64,000 nt of DNA from G963422275 sp963422275 (GTDB taxonomy: Bacteria > Pseudomonadota > Alphaproteobacteria > Rhodobacterales > Rhodobacteraceae), in assembly GCA_963422275.1 (NCBI GenBank), contig OY729418.1, positions 3,596,001 to 3,660,000 of the forward strand, read 5' to 3'. The notes under the pieces are model-generated. The model worked only from the letters and a program-made list of their open reading frames with translations, did no database searches and was not told where the DNA came from. How positions within the stretch are numbered: position 1 is the first letter of the stretch; every line of letters begins with the position of its first letter. The position numbers were made by a program, and so were the translations under genes. Below are positions 18,010 to 26,709 of this stretch, piece after piece.

Positions 18010-19003
18010 GTTTTTGGCAAAGCTGGGCAGTTGCCTGATCACTGCAACTCTGCTTCTCGCTCTTCCGCATGGCTTAAGCTTTTCGCAACAGGAAATTCTT
18101 GTCTTCCTCGTGATAAATGTGCTGGTTGTCTCCTCCTACCGCCTCCTGACTCTGACTGGAGAATGGTCCCTCGGTCACGTGGTCATCATGGGGGTAGGTG
18201 CATATGCATCGGCACTGTACTCAAAGGAGTTTGGTGTTTTCGTGCCACTCGCCATGATTCTTGGTGCCGGGACATCGGCGCTAGTTGCCGTTGGGCTGAG
18301 CTATCCGTTGTTTCGAATGAAGGGATTCTATTTTTTGATTGGGTCATTTGCAGCGGGAGAGATCATTCGGCTTCTCTGGAAGCGCTTCCGCGACCCTTTC
18401 GGAGGGCCGAAAGGCATCAAGAAGATCGATTCAATGCCGGAATTCGATATTGGCATCTGGTATTTCGATTTCTTCGAGCCAACGAGCTACTACTATTTTG
18501 CAGTCGCGGTTATGGTCGCTTGCCTCTGGATCATGTGGAGAATCGAAAGTTCTCCTGTAGGACTTGCCTTTCATGCAGTCCACTGGCAGGACAAGCTCGC
18601 CGAGGCGGCCGGCATTAACGTTCGATACTATCGGACACTGGCGTTTGTAATTGCGTCAGGCTTCGCAGGGCTCGCGGGAGCGTTGCTCGCCCACTATATC
18701 GGGACGATCAACCCCAACAGCTTCGACCTTGAACAAATGGTGTTCGTGCTGACTTGGGCGATCGTTGGGGGAACGTCCACCTTTTATGGTCCGATACTTG
18801 GCTGCGTCTTCCTCACCATCTTGAACGAAATCGTGCTTCGAGGCTTGGGCTTGGAACAAGGTCGCCCCTTCGTCTACGGGTTCATTCTGATATTTTCGGT
18901 GCTTTTCCTTCCCAAGGGTCTTGAAGGACAGGCGGAGAAGCTCCTTGCCATTTTGCGAGTCCGGCTGGCCGGGGGAGTTGGAACGGCGATGGGCCGGTCA
19001 TGA
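18002..19003 (+). CDS. ABC transporter permease, LivM type
   Basis: Second permease of the same importer, about 333 residues. It has the LivM motifs LTGEWSLGHVVIMGVGAYASA, KGFYFLIGSFAAGEIIRL and GGTSTFYGPILG. The frame is open from 17957. I propose GTG 18002 (an eight-base overlap with the upstream permease), because the upstream part is not LivM-like; no strong ribosome site decides this. The stop overlaps the next start (ATGA). Confidence 0.87.
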   Translation: MRKFLAKLGSCLITATLLLALPHGLSFSQQEILVFLVINVLVVSSYRLLTLTGEWSLGHVVIMGVGAYASALYSKEFGVFVPLAMILGAGTSALVAVGLSYPLFRMKGFYFLIGSFAAGEIIRLLWKRFRDPFGGPKGIKKIDSMPEFDIGIWYFDFFEPTSYYYFAVAVMVACLWIMWRIESSPVGLAFHAVHWQDKLAEAAGINVRYYRTLAFVIASGFAGLAGALLAHYIGTINPNSFDLEQMVFVLTWAIVGGTSTFYGPILGCVFLTILNEIVLRGLGLEQGRPFVYGFILIFSVLFLPKGLEGQAEKLLAILRVRLAGGVGTAMGRS

Positions 19004-19770
19004 GCGAGGATATTCTCCAAGTTATTGGACTCGGCAAGCAGTTCGGAGGCCTCAAGGCTGTTGACGGATTGAGCTTTTCCGTGAAGGAGGGCACGATACA
19101 CGGGCTCATCGGGCCCAACGGTGCCGGCAAGACAACCACGTTCAACATTATCTCTGGATTCTATTCGCTGGCTGAAGGGGATGTGAAGCTAGGCGGGGAA
19201 TCAATTTCAGGGCTTCAGATGTTCGAGGTGGCACGTTGTGGTGTTGTCCGCACGTTTCAGCACTCGACATTGTTTGCGGAAATGACAGTTCTCGAAAACG
19301 CCTTGATCGGGACGCACAGAATTTTCCCTCCGAAGTTCCTCGCGGCGGTTTTCGGATGGGACCTGGCTGAACGGAGGAAAGTGCACGAGTCGGCTGTGGA
19401 GGCTCTTGAATTCTTTGGGCTACTGCCATTTTCCGGCGTGAAGGCGGGCGACCTGCCGCACGGGCACCAGAGAGCTCTCGGTATGGCCGTGGCCTTGGCC
19501 TGCAGGCCGAAAGTGATGATGCTAGATGAGCCGTTCACAGGCATGAATCTGGAAGAGACCAGTTCCATGATGGACTTGATGTTCAAGTTGAGCGATGCTG
19601 GCATTACCATACTCATCGTGGAACACGACATGCGTGCTGTTATGGGCCTCTGCAACTGGATAACCGTCATGAACTTCGGAAAGCTCTTGACAGAGGGCCG
19701 ACCGGAGGAGATTCGACAGCATCCCGGCGTTATTGAAGCGTATCTTGGGAGTGTCCGCGATGTTGCTTGA
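19000..19770 (+). CDS. ABC transporter ATP-binding protein, LivG type
   Basis: First ATPase of the importer, 256 residues, cytoplasmic. Walker A is GPNGAGKTT, the Walker B region is PKVMMLDEPFTGMN, and the signature is the variant LPHGHQRALGMAVAL found in LivG proteins in place of LSGGQ. The H-loop is IVEHDMRAVM. It overlaps the preceding permease stop by four bases (ATGA) and the next ATPase by 11 bases. Confidence 0.92.
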   Translation: MSEDILQVIGLGKQFGGLKAVDGLSFSVKEGTIHGLIGPNGAGKTTTFNIISGFYSLAEGDVKLGGESISGLQMFEVARCGVVRTFQHSTLFAEMTVLENALIGTHRIFPPKFLAAVFGWDLAERRKVHESAVEALEFFGLLPFSGVKAGDLPHGHQRALGMAVALACRPKVMMLDEPFTGMNLEETSSMMDLMFKLSDAGITILIVEHDMRAVMGLCNWITVMNFGKLLTEGRPEEIRQHPGVIEAYLGSVRDVA

Positions 19771-20467
19771 GATGCACAACGCGAGCGTTTTGTACGGCAA
19801 GGTGGTTGCGATCAAAGACATTTCCCTGTCTGTTCCCAATGGGAGTGTCGTGACAATCATCGGAGCGAACGGCGCCGGTAAATCAACAACACTACGGGCG
19901 ATATCGGGGCTCGCCAAACTTCAGTCAGGAAAAATCCGGTTTAACGGACTGGAAATAGGCAATCTTTCCCCGGAAATCATTGTCTCCTTAGGGATATCGC
20001 ATGTACCTGAGGGGCGTCGGGTGTTTCCTGATATGACGGTCGAGGAGAATCTTCGCACTGGGGCGTTTCTGAGAAGGAAGGACCCGGATATCGAAAAGGA
20101 CATGCGATTGATATTCGATCGATTTCAAAAGCTTGAGCTGCGCCGGGGGCAAAACGCGAAGACGCTATCAGGCGGGGAGCAACAGATGCTTGCCATCGGT
20201 AGGGCGTTGATGGCTAAGCCACGCCTCTTGCTGATGGACGAGCCCTCAATGGGACTGGCGCCTGTCGTTGTCGATGAAATCGCCGCCATTATTCGCCAAA
20301 TAAGCATGCAGGGCGTTCCGGTTGTGCTGGTTGAGCAGAACGCGGAGCTTGCATTGAGTCTCGCAGACTACGCCTATGTTCTGGAGAATGGTACCGTTTC
20401 GCTGGAAGGCGAGGCAAGTGCGCTTCGAGACGACGACCATGTTCGGACCGCTTACCTGGGGGTCTAG
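19760..20467 (+). CDS. ABC transporter ATP-binding protein, LivF type
   Basis: Second ATPase of the importer, 235 residues. Walker A GANGAGKSTT, signature LSGGEQQML, Walker B LLLMDEPSMGLAP and the LivF-specific VLVEQNAELALSLADYAYVLENG are all present. I set the start at ATG 19760 (MLLEMHNASVLYG), inside the end of the LivG-type gene; the frame is open to 19733. The 3' end overlaps a further open frame on the same strand by 29 bases. Confidence 0.92.
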   Translation: MLLEMHNASVLYGKVVAIKDISLSVPNGSVVTIIGANGAGKSTTLRAISGLAKLQSGKIRFNGLEIGNLSPEIIVSLGISHVPEGRRVFPDMTVEENLRTGAFLRRKDPDIEKDMRLIFDRFQKLELRRGQNAKTLSGGEQQMLAIGRALMAKPRLLLMDEPSMGLAPVVVDEIAAIIRQISMQGVPVVLVEQNAELALSLADYAYVLENGTVSLEGEASALRDDDHVRTAYLGV

Positions 20468-21050
20468 ATTCAGGGATGTCGACTTCCGTGCTGCACTGAA
20501 TGCTGGGTGGAAGTGGTCCGATCTCCTGTGGGAGCGCCTTCAGGAAGGTGCAAACCAGGATCTGGCGTCTTCCCGCCGAATCCGATCGATTCTTGGCTTT
20601 TTCTCTGCATATTTGCTGGGCTTGACCAAGATGAGGCATTCCGATCCGAGGCAGGTAACAAGTTTGGCCAACTTGGCTTTTGCCATTCGCTTGCTTGGCG
20701 CTGAACGGCTCGCGAAGCAACTTTTCGCAACGGCTGAAACTCGGTGGAAAGGCGTCGATGTTGCATTAGAGACACTGGAAATGGCGCCGCGTGCAAGGAG
20801 CTCTCTGTTTCACATGCGCTTGGAAACCCTCCACTGGGAGACCTACCAAGCGAACAGGAAAGCGAGATTGCGAAAATTCGTTGAGGAAACCGGAGAAAGC
20901 ATCCGATATCTCGCGACTGGTGCCCCGGTGCCGCATCGGCTCTACCCACGGTGGGTAGGCGAAAAACCTCCTGTATTCGACGACACCCGAAAAATTCTCG
21001 GCGCCTGTCTTCTTTTGGCGGCGCCTCCCGGAATCTCCGGGAACGCCTGA
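20439..21050 (+). CDS. Unrecognised protein at the end of the ABC transporter operon
   Basis: About 203 residues, family not recognised. If ATG 20439 (MFGPLTWGSRFRDVDF) is correct it overlaps the LivF-type gene by 29 bases and would be translationally coupled. The sequence is rich in Arg, Leu and Ala and looks mostly helical (VTSLANLAFAIRLLG, KQLFATAETRWKGVDVALETLE), with no signal peptide, membrane span or metal motif. It ends one base before the converging helicase gene. Tight packing, clean composition and lack of stops argue for a real gene. A helical-repeat fold is only a guess. Confidence 0.6.
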   Translation: MFGPLTWGSRFRDVDFRAALNAGWKWSDLLWERLQEGANQDLASSRRIRSILGFFSAYLLGLTKMRHSDPRQVTSLANLAFAIRLLGAERLAKQLFATAETRWKGVDVALETLEMAPRARSSLFHMRLETLHWETYQANRKARLRKFVEETGESIRYLATGAPVPHRLYPRWVGEKPPVFDDTRKILGACLLLAAPPGISGNA

Positions 21051-21051
21051 G

Positions 21052-22434
21052 TCATTCTGAGGCAGATGCCTCCTTGCTAAAGCTGCGGTTGAGAAAATCT
21101 GGAACATGCTCTCCCATTCCCACCACTGGAGGCAGATTTTCTTCAGTTGACTGCTTTTCAGCTGCAATGTCCTCCAACTGAGTGCCGACCGTCGGAACTG
21201 CAGCTTTCGTGCCTGACTCTTCACGCAACTCCCGCTTGTCCTTTACACGGGACTTTCGCTGCCGTTGAGAAGAGAAGTGACCCGGCGGGACGTCGATTTC
21301 CGTTTTGGGAAGATCGAATTCGGTCAATTCCTCGATGGCAGTAAGTCTCGCCTTTTCTGTTGGTCCGCAGATCGTTAATGCTGCACCTCTGCGACCAGCG
21401 CGCCCAGTGCGTCCAATGCGGTGAACGTAGTTTTCCGGCTCGATTGGGACATCGAAATTGAAGACATGGCTGACATTCGGAATGTCCAGCCCGCGAGATG
21501 CAACGTCGGAAGCGACCAGAAATTGAATGCTTCCGTCTCTAAATGCTTCCAAGACCTTCATCCGATTGGATTGCTCGAGGTCACCGTGGATTGCGTCGCA
21601 TTCGAAGCCGTGAATCTTCATTGACTTGGTCAAAATGTCCACAGAGACTTTCCGGTTGCAGAATATTATTCCGTTGGTAACCTCATTGTCTTTTTCCTTC
21701 AGGATTTTGCGGAGAACAGCTCGCCTCTCTTTGAAGTCTTGGCTTTTGCTACTCGGTCGAAACATGAAGACAGCCTGATTTATATCAGAGGAAACAGTCG
21801 CGCGCTGAGTTACTTCGACCCGAACCGGATTGGACAGAAACTCATCTGCTATTCGCTCTATTTCTTTGGCCATCGTGGCCGAAAAGAACAGCGTTTGGCG
21901 AGTGAAGGGTGTAAGCTTGAAGATTCGCTCGATATCCGGGATGAATCCCATGTCCAGCATGCGATCTGCTTCGTCCACCACGAGTATCTGCACGCCCGAA
22001 AGCAACAGTTTTCCTCGCCCAAAATGATCTAGAAGCCTTCCAGGTGTCGCGATTAACACGTCCACGCCACGGTCGATGAGGGCAAGTTGCTCGGCAAACG
22101 AAACACCGCCGATCAGCAGGGCCATCTGAAGATTTGATCCCGCTGAATACATCACGAAATTCTCCGCGATCTGGGCCGCAAGCTCTCTGGTTGGTGTGAT
22201 GACCAGCGAGCGCGGCAGACGAGCGCGTGCTCTGCCGCGTTTCAGCAAGGAGATCATTGGCAACGAGAAAGCAGCGGTTTTTCCAGTTCCAGTTTGCGCA
22301 ATTCCCAAAACATCCCGCCCCTCCAGTGCTGAAGGAATGGTCTGTACCTGAATTTGGGTTGGAACCTCGTAACCGGCAGCTTGGACGGCTGCTAGAACAT
22401 CGTCATCAAGACTGAACTCGGAAAAACTAGGCAT
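21052..22434 (-). CDS. DEAD-box ATP-dependent RNA helicase, RhlE-like
   Basis: ATP-dependent RNA helicase of 460 residues that remodels RNA in ribosome assembly or mRNA turnover. The motifs run in order: the Q-motif segment (YEVPTQIQVQTIP), motif I AQTGTGKTA, PTRELAAQI, motif II VVDEADRMLD, motif III FFSATM, motif V ASDVASRGLDIPNV and motif VI HRIGRTGRAGRRG. A charged 80-residue tail follows. It is convergent with the unrecognised gene at the end of the transporter operon. RhlE and other subfamilies are hard to separate by eye. Confidence 0.94.
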   Translation of the reverse strand: MPSFSEFSLDDDVLAAVQAAGYEVPTQIQVQTIPSALEGRDVLGIAQTGTGKTAAFSLPMISLLKRGRARARLPRSLVITPTRELAAQIAENFVMYSAGSNLQMALLIGGVSFAEQLALIDRGVDVLIATPGRLLDHFGRGKLLLSGVQILVVDEADRMLDMGFIPDIERIFKLTPFTRQTLFFSATMAKEIERIADEFLSNPVRVEVTQRATVSSDINQAVFMFRPSSKSQDFKERRAVLRKILKEKDNEVTNGIIFCNRKVSVDILTKSMKIHGFECDAIHGDLEQSNRMKVLEAFRDGSIQFLVASDVASRGLDIPNVSHVFNFDVPIEPENYVHRIGRTGRAGRRGAALTICGPTEKARLTAIEELTEFDLPKTEIDVPPGHFSSQRQRKSRVKDKRELREESGTKAAVPTVGTQLEDIAAEKQSTEENLPPVVGMGEHVPDFLNRSFSKEASASE

Positions 22435-22668
22435 TTAACCTTCGGAATTGATGGACACATGGATTTGTGTCCGACGGCTGCAAAAGAGCACGTTGATTCG
22501 ACATTGCTATTTCACCTGCATCGCATCGTCAAACAGAAATCGAAAGCTGCCCCTGTCAAAAATTTCGTATAATCCCATTATTGCATCAGTTTTTGTTTTC
22601 CGATGCCAATTCCAAGAGGCACAGAGCAAAGAAGTTGTCTTTGCGGTCATGATCCATCTGCATTTTTT

Positions 22669-23035
22669 TTGGCTCAATTCGCGAATCGCAGGCTTGGGGC
22701 TGGACGCCGATCTTCTGCGAGGCAGGCGCTTGTCGAGCACGACGAGATGGAACCACCGAAGGCAACTGTCAAGATCCTTGGCCGCACCGCCGCGGCCAGG
22801 ATCAGCACCTGCTCGCGCGACAGGCCACATTCGCCCTTGCGGCTCTCGCGGACGAAAGTCTCGTCGGCCTCGATGATCCCGGCGAGCCGGTCCGGCGTCT
22901 GCCGAACCGCCGCCAGCGAGGCCGACGCCTCCGGTGGATCCGACAGAACCGCAGCAACCTTGCGGCACTGCTCCGTCGTCAGTTCATCGATGCTCGAAAA
23001 CCAGTCCTGAAACCACACCCGATCCATTGTTCCGC
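22669..23035 (-). pseudogene. IS1595-family transposase relic
   Basis: The minus-strand frame from about 23030 reads WFQDWFSSIDELTTEQCRKVAAVL, then GIIEADETFVRESRKGE and LSREQVLILAAA, which match the pre-catalytic region and first catalytic Asp block (ADET) of IS1595-family transposases. The Arg/Lys-rich sections before and after are missing or frameshifted, and the last ~35 residues are out of frame. The relic sits in the 900-base gap between the helicase and an SDR gene. The rest of the gap (22435-22668, 23036-23335) shows no gene. This copy differs in subgroup from the IS1595 relic near 37.4 kb. Confidence 0.7.
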
Positions 23036-23335
23036 TCTCCACGGTCAATGCAAGTCGGAACCCAGTGTATCACATACGCCTGCGAAATGCGGATAGAACC
23101 ATTTTTTTGAGTGTCGCACTGCGGCTTTGTGCAGAACGTTAAATTCTTGAGAGACGCTTGGAAACTGTTCGCATTATTTCGCAAACCACGAAAATCTAGT
23201 TGCTCGTGCCGACCGGTGGAGCGAAAGTCATTCTGTTGAACGCTGACGTCCCGATTTTCTGATTGAAGCTAGCTCGTGCTTGACGGCACCCGGTCGTCTG
23301 CTACTCTCGGGGCTGCGGAAAATCGGGGATGACAA

Positions 23336-24115
23336 ATGGACTTTGGAATTGCGGGAAAGAGGGCGATTGTTTGCGCCTCATCAAAGGGCTTGGGCCGTGG
23401 CTGTGCTGATGCACTGGCAGCAGCGGGTGTGGACTTGGTGATGTGTGCGCGGGGAACTGAAGTGCTCGAGATATCAGCCGAAGACATCAGGTCGCGCTAC
23501 GATGTGGATGTAGTTGCAGTAACCGCTGACGTAACAACCGACTCCGGCAGGAATGAAGTTGTTGCCGCCTGCGAAAGCCCGGACATTCTCGTGAACAATG
23601 CCGGTGGGCCTCCTCCTGGGATGTGGAACGAATGGACGCGCGATGACTTCGTTGTCGCACTGGACGCCAACATGCTCGCGCCAATTGACATGATGAAGCG
23701 GTTGCTTCCTGGAATGATAGAGAGGAAGTGGGGCAGGGTTGTGAATATCACCTCCATGTCGGTGAGGTCACCGATTGGCGTACTTGGACTGTCAAACAGT
23801 GCGCGAGCAGGATTGACGGGGTACGTTGCGGGCACGGCGAGGCAGGTTGCTCAATTTGGCGTGACGATCAACAATCTGCTGCCCGGCATACATGCGACAG
23901 ACCGTGCAGTGCAGCTGGACAAGGCAACGTCCTCGGCGAAAGGAATTTCGTTGGATCAAGCGCAAGCGGACCGGGAGGCGACAATCCCGGCTAGGCGATA
24001 CGGCACCGAAGAGGAGTTTGGCGCAGCATGTGCGTTTATGTGCTCACGGCAGGCAGGATACATCGTGGGACAAAATCTTTTGATCGATGGCGGCGTCACC
24101 AATCTAACCGTATGA
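23336..24115 (+). CDS. SDR-family oxidoreductase with altered catalytic site
   Basis: Rossmann-fold short-chain dehydrogenase/reductase family protein, 259 residues. The cofactor motif is ASSKGLGRG, a variant of TGxxxGxG; NNAG is present (ILVNNAGGPPPGMW). At the catalytic position the sequence is ITSMSVRSPIGVLGLSNSARAGLTG, so the usual Tyr-x3-Lys is replaced and only the Ser region remains. The end (YIVGQNLLIDGG) is normal. I recall a divergent SDR subgroup with GLSN(A/S)AR at this site, so this is probably a lineage trait and not a lesion. Reaction unknown. ATG 23336 has GGGGAT upstream. Confidence 0.85.
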   Translation: MDFGIAGKRAIVCASSKGLGRGCADALAAAGVDLVMCARGTEVLEISAEDIRSRYDVDVVAVTADVTTDSGRNEVVAACESPDILVNNAGGPPPGMWNEWTRDDFVVALDANMLAPIDMMKRLLPGMIERKWGRVVNITSMSVRSPIGVLGLSNSARAGLTGYVAGTARQVAQFGVTINNLLPGIHATDRAVQLDKATSSAKGISLDQAQADREATIPARRYGTEEEFGAACAFMCSRQAGYIVGQNLLIDGGVTNLTV

Positions 24116-24260
24116 ACAATAAACAGGGGTATCAATTAGCTTGCTGAGCCCGCTGTTTTCATGAATCGTGAGAGCGCAGGCAGCTTGGTGGGGCGAACAT
24201 AGCCGGATGCTTCGCAATAATGCCGCTTGCCCTGTTCATGCCATGCTGTTAGTCTATATT

Positions 24261-24279
24261 CCTGATTGAATTAATCAGG
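24261..24279. promoter_or_regulatory. Palindrome resembling an iron-responsive operator
   Basis: A 19-base sequence with perfect 7-bp arms (CCTGATT-GAATT-AATCAGG) lies 20 bases upstream of a GTG-started ferric-iron-type ATPase gene. It contains TGATTGAATTAATCA, which fits the TGA-N9-TCA pattern described for RirA-type iron-responsive operators, and is flanked by TATATT on both sides. Sequence and symmetry are seen; iron control is inferred from the pattern and the gene downstream. Confidence 0.45.
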
Positions 24280-24299
24280 TATATTCGCGGGGCGTTCAC

Positions 24300-25454
24300 G
24301 TGTTGGGTTCATTCGCTGGCCTCAAGGTCGAGAGGCTTTCCAAGCGCTTTGGAACAAGGCTCGTGGTATCGAATGTATCGCTATCTGTAAAGCCAGGGCA
24401 GGTAGTCTGCCTGCTTGGTCCCTCCGGTTGTGGCAAGACAACGACCCTTAGGATGATTGCTGGCGTAGAGCGCCAAGATTCAGGGCAAATACTGATCAAC
24501 GGTCATATCGTGTCCGGTGGAGTGATGCATCGGCAGCCGGAGGAGCGATCGGTAGGACTGTTATTTCAAGATTTTGCCCTCTTTCCCCATTTGACCGTGA
24601 AGGAAAACATTGCCTTTGGACTGATCGGGTCGCGTAGCAACAGAAAGGCTCGAATAGAAGAATTGCTCACCACGGTGAACTTAAAGGAATTTACGGACAA
24701 ATATCCGCATGAACTATCCGGTGGCGAGCAACAGCGTGTGGCTTTGGCCCGCGCACTGGCACCTCGTCCGAAGATCATGCTACTCGATGAACCGTTCTCT
24801 AGCCTTGATGACCGCCTTCGAGACGGCATTCGCGACGAGACGCTGCATTATCTGAAGCAGGCGCAAACCGCAGTGCTGCTTGTGACTCACGAGCCTCAGG
24901 AAGCGATGCGGATGGCGGATCGCATTGAGTTGATGCGGGACGGCGAAATCATTCAGGGCGGGGAACCTTTCGAGATCTACTTCCAACCAATCGACAAGCA
25001 AGCGGCCGCATTTTTTTCGGATCTGAACATTGTGCACGGAGTCGTAAATCAAGCTGAAGTAGAGACACCCTTTGGCTCCTTTCCATCGCCGGGATTCGCC
25101 GACGGGACTGACGTCGAGGTCATGGTCAGGCCTCAACATGTGAAGATCGATTTCGATCGGAGCGGCAAAGGGCCCGTGCCGACCCCGCAGGATGGAGTGC
25201 CGGTTTGCGGTATCGTCCAGCGAAGTCGCTACGTGGGTGATTCAAGCCTTGTCGAGTTTTCGCTAGTTTGCGATGAGTCCATCCTGAAGGCCAAGGTGCC
25301 GTCTGTGTTTCTTCCGAAACCCGGGTCGCGTCTATGGCTCAGCCTGCGGCGCGACAGGTGCTTTTTGTTTCCTTGCTCAGTGCAAAGCCGTGTTGCAAGT
25401 CCAGAGGGCACGTCTCGGTTGGTCGGTCGTGAAACAAGAAAAAATACATTATAA
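24300..25454 (+). CDS. ABC transporter ATP-binding protein, ferric iron (FbpC)-like
   Basis: ATPase of 384 residues in the Fe3+/spermidine/sulfate importer group. Walker A GPSGCGKTTT, Q-loop LLFQDFALFPHLTV, signature LSGGEQQRVALARAL, Walker B IMLLDEPFSSLDD and H-loop LLVTHEPQEAMRMAD are all intact; residues ~260-350 form a TOBE-like domain (VMVRPQHVKI). The start is GTG 24300. No permease or binding protein lies nearby, so it is an orphan that must pair with components encoded elsewhere. FbpC is the best guess; other substrates in this group remain possible. A short palindrome sits in its promoter region. Confidence 0.87.
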   Translation: MLGSFAGLKVERLSKRFGTRLVVSNVSLSVKPGQVVCLLGPSGCGKTTTLRMIAGVERQDSGQILINGHIVSGGVMHRQPEERSVGLLFQDFALFPHLTVKENIAFGLIGSRSNRKARIEELLTTVNLKEFTDKYPHELSGGEQQRVALARALAPRPKIMLLDEPFSSLDDRLRDGIRDETLHYLKQAQTAVLLVTHEPQEAMRMADRIELMRDGEIIQGGEPFEIYFQPIDKQAAAFFSDLNIVHGVVNQAEVETPFGSFPSPGFADGTDVEVMVRPQHVKIDFDRSGKGPVPTPQDGVPVCGIVQRSRYVGDSSLVEFSLVCDESILKAKVPSVFLPKPGSRLWLSLRRDRCFLFPCSVQSRVASPEGTSRLVGRETRKNTL

Positions 25455-26239
25455 ACAGCGAATTAATAGACATCTAGCAAGGTTCGGCGACGCTACGGCA
25501 ATGGTCCAGAAAATACCTGACGGCAAAGTTTATTGTACCCGAATTCCATATCGATGGTGGGCATTCGCGCTTTGCAGCCACATCGTGTATTGGTATGGGC
25601 GGAACCGCAATCGAAAACTTGGCGATGGGACATCCATTTGATCACTCAACATTGCAGGCAGGACAGAGACTTCATGCCGTTCTGCGCGGTTCGATAATTG
25701 ATCGCAGTCCCGACCGCGCGGGGATCTGCTGGTTCCACCGATTGCTTGACGACAGGGTCTTGACAAGGCTCTTCCGCCGGATGTCAACTGATAGTTGCTT
25801 GAATGCGGCTTGAAGATTGAGCGTGCGGCGCTAAGTTTGGGTACCCGCTGGCTGAAGAGTGACATTGTCGACAGTTACCCTAGTCGTCAACAGTCATCGC
25901 AGAGCCGGCTCCAGAAACCATAATACCCGACATCAGGCTGACTTTCGCAACGGTCTTCGCCAAATGCGAGTCAACTTAGCGCGGTCGATCCTGTTGCGGC
26001 ACAGGGCAATCGCTTTGAAAAATCCGGGTTTCCCTTTCCTGCCAGTGCTGCAATGTGTCTGCAGGTAACAAGGCAGAGGCAAGCATCATGCAAGATTGTC
26101 CTGTTTTTTTCAAAGAGCCAGCTTCGCGCCGTTTCATGAAGCCGAGCATGGAATTCCGAGTTGCGACGCGCTCTCCGACCGCGACAGCGGGCACCTGGGC
26201 AGAAATTGCGGTCTGTCGCTGAAGGGCGCCAAGGCACCT
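25455..26239. other. Gene-poor stretch upstream of tatA
   Basis: About 785 bases with only short, unconvincing frames on either strand (longest ~110 codons, low-complexity translations). I see no tRNA-like cloverleaf, no repeat array and no family match. Its 3' side grades into the ISAs1-like transposase relic before tatA. It may be decayed coding sequence. Confidence 0.5.
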
Positions 26240-26395
26240 TGCGACGATGCGCCGTCTGGCGTTTAACATTGTTGCGTGTCGCACTGACTGGAACGACGCC
26301 CCCCCCCGCTTGGCATGGTCCGCGCTGACGTCAAGCCGCCGCCGAACGGGAAAATTGAAAACGATTACCTTGGCCGCGGCAAAATAGGCCTTTGA
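26240..26395 (+). repeat. ISAs1-like transposase 3' relic, copy 1
   Basis: The plus strand reads HLATMRRLAFNIVACRTDWNDA and, after a C9 run at 26299-26307 that breaks the frame, WSALTSSRRRTGKLKTIT, ending in a stop near 26391. The first part matches the C-terminal 'ENLA-RLRHLALNLLR' block of ISAs1/H-repeat transposases. The closing segment (NNGGGAAAATTGAAAACGATT at ~26349-26366) recurs at 43.9, 44.2 and 55.1 kb. Family assignment is tentative; the shared sequence is directly visible. Confidence 0.55.
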
Positions 26396-26476
26396 AATGG
26401 ATTGCTGAACTATTAGATTACCGGCTGAGGACCTTGGCTGGAAATCGCCGGTCGCACTTGGTGATGGAGAGGGCAA

Positions 26477-26692
26477 TTGCTAAACAATATTGGACTGCCG
26501 GGCCTGCTGCTTATCGTTGTGGTGGTGCTTGTGCTCTTTGGGCGCGGAAAAATCTCTTCGATGATGGGGGAGGTTGGAAAAGGAATCACGGCCTTCAAGA
26601 AAGGTGTGTCAGATGGTAAGAAAGAGATTGAGGAAGCGTCTGCAGAAGAGGCACGAGACGTGACTCCGGACGAAGAAAAAACCACTTCTTGA
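26477..26692 (+). CDS. tatA: Sec-independent protein translocase TatA
   Basis: TatA, 71 residues, builds the variable pore of the twin-arginine translocase. It has one N-terminal membrane helix (LPGLLLIVVVVLVLFGRGKI), the FGRGK hinge and an amphipathic helix (GKGITAFKKGV) before an acidic tail. The start is TTG 26477, supported by GGAGAGGG six bases upstream; no ATG precedes the helix. First gene of tatABC. A Tat substrate candidate is encoded in this window (the LivJ-type binding protein). Confidence 0.93.
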   Translation: MLNNIGLPGLLLIVVVVLVLFGRGKISSMMGEVGKGITAFKKGVSDGKKEIEEASAEEARDVTPDEEKTTS

Positions 26693-26709
26693 CCTGACCT
26701 TCTATTGCA

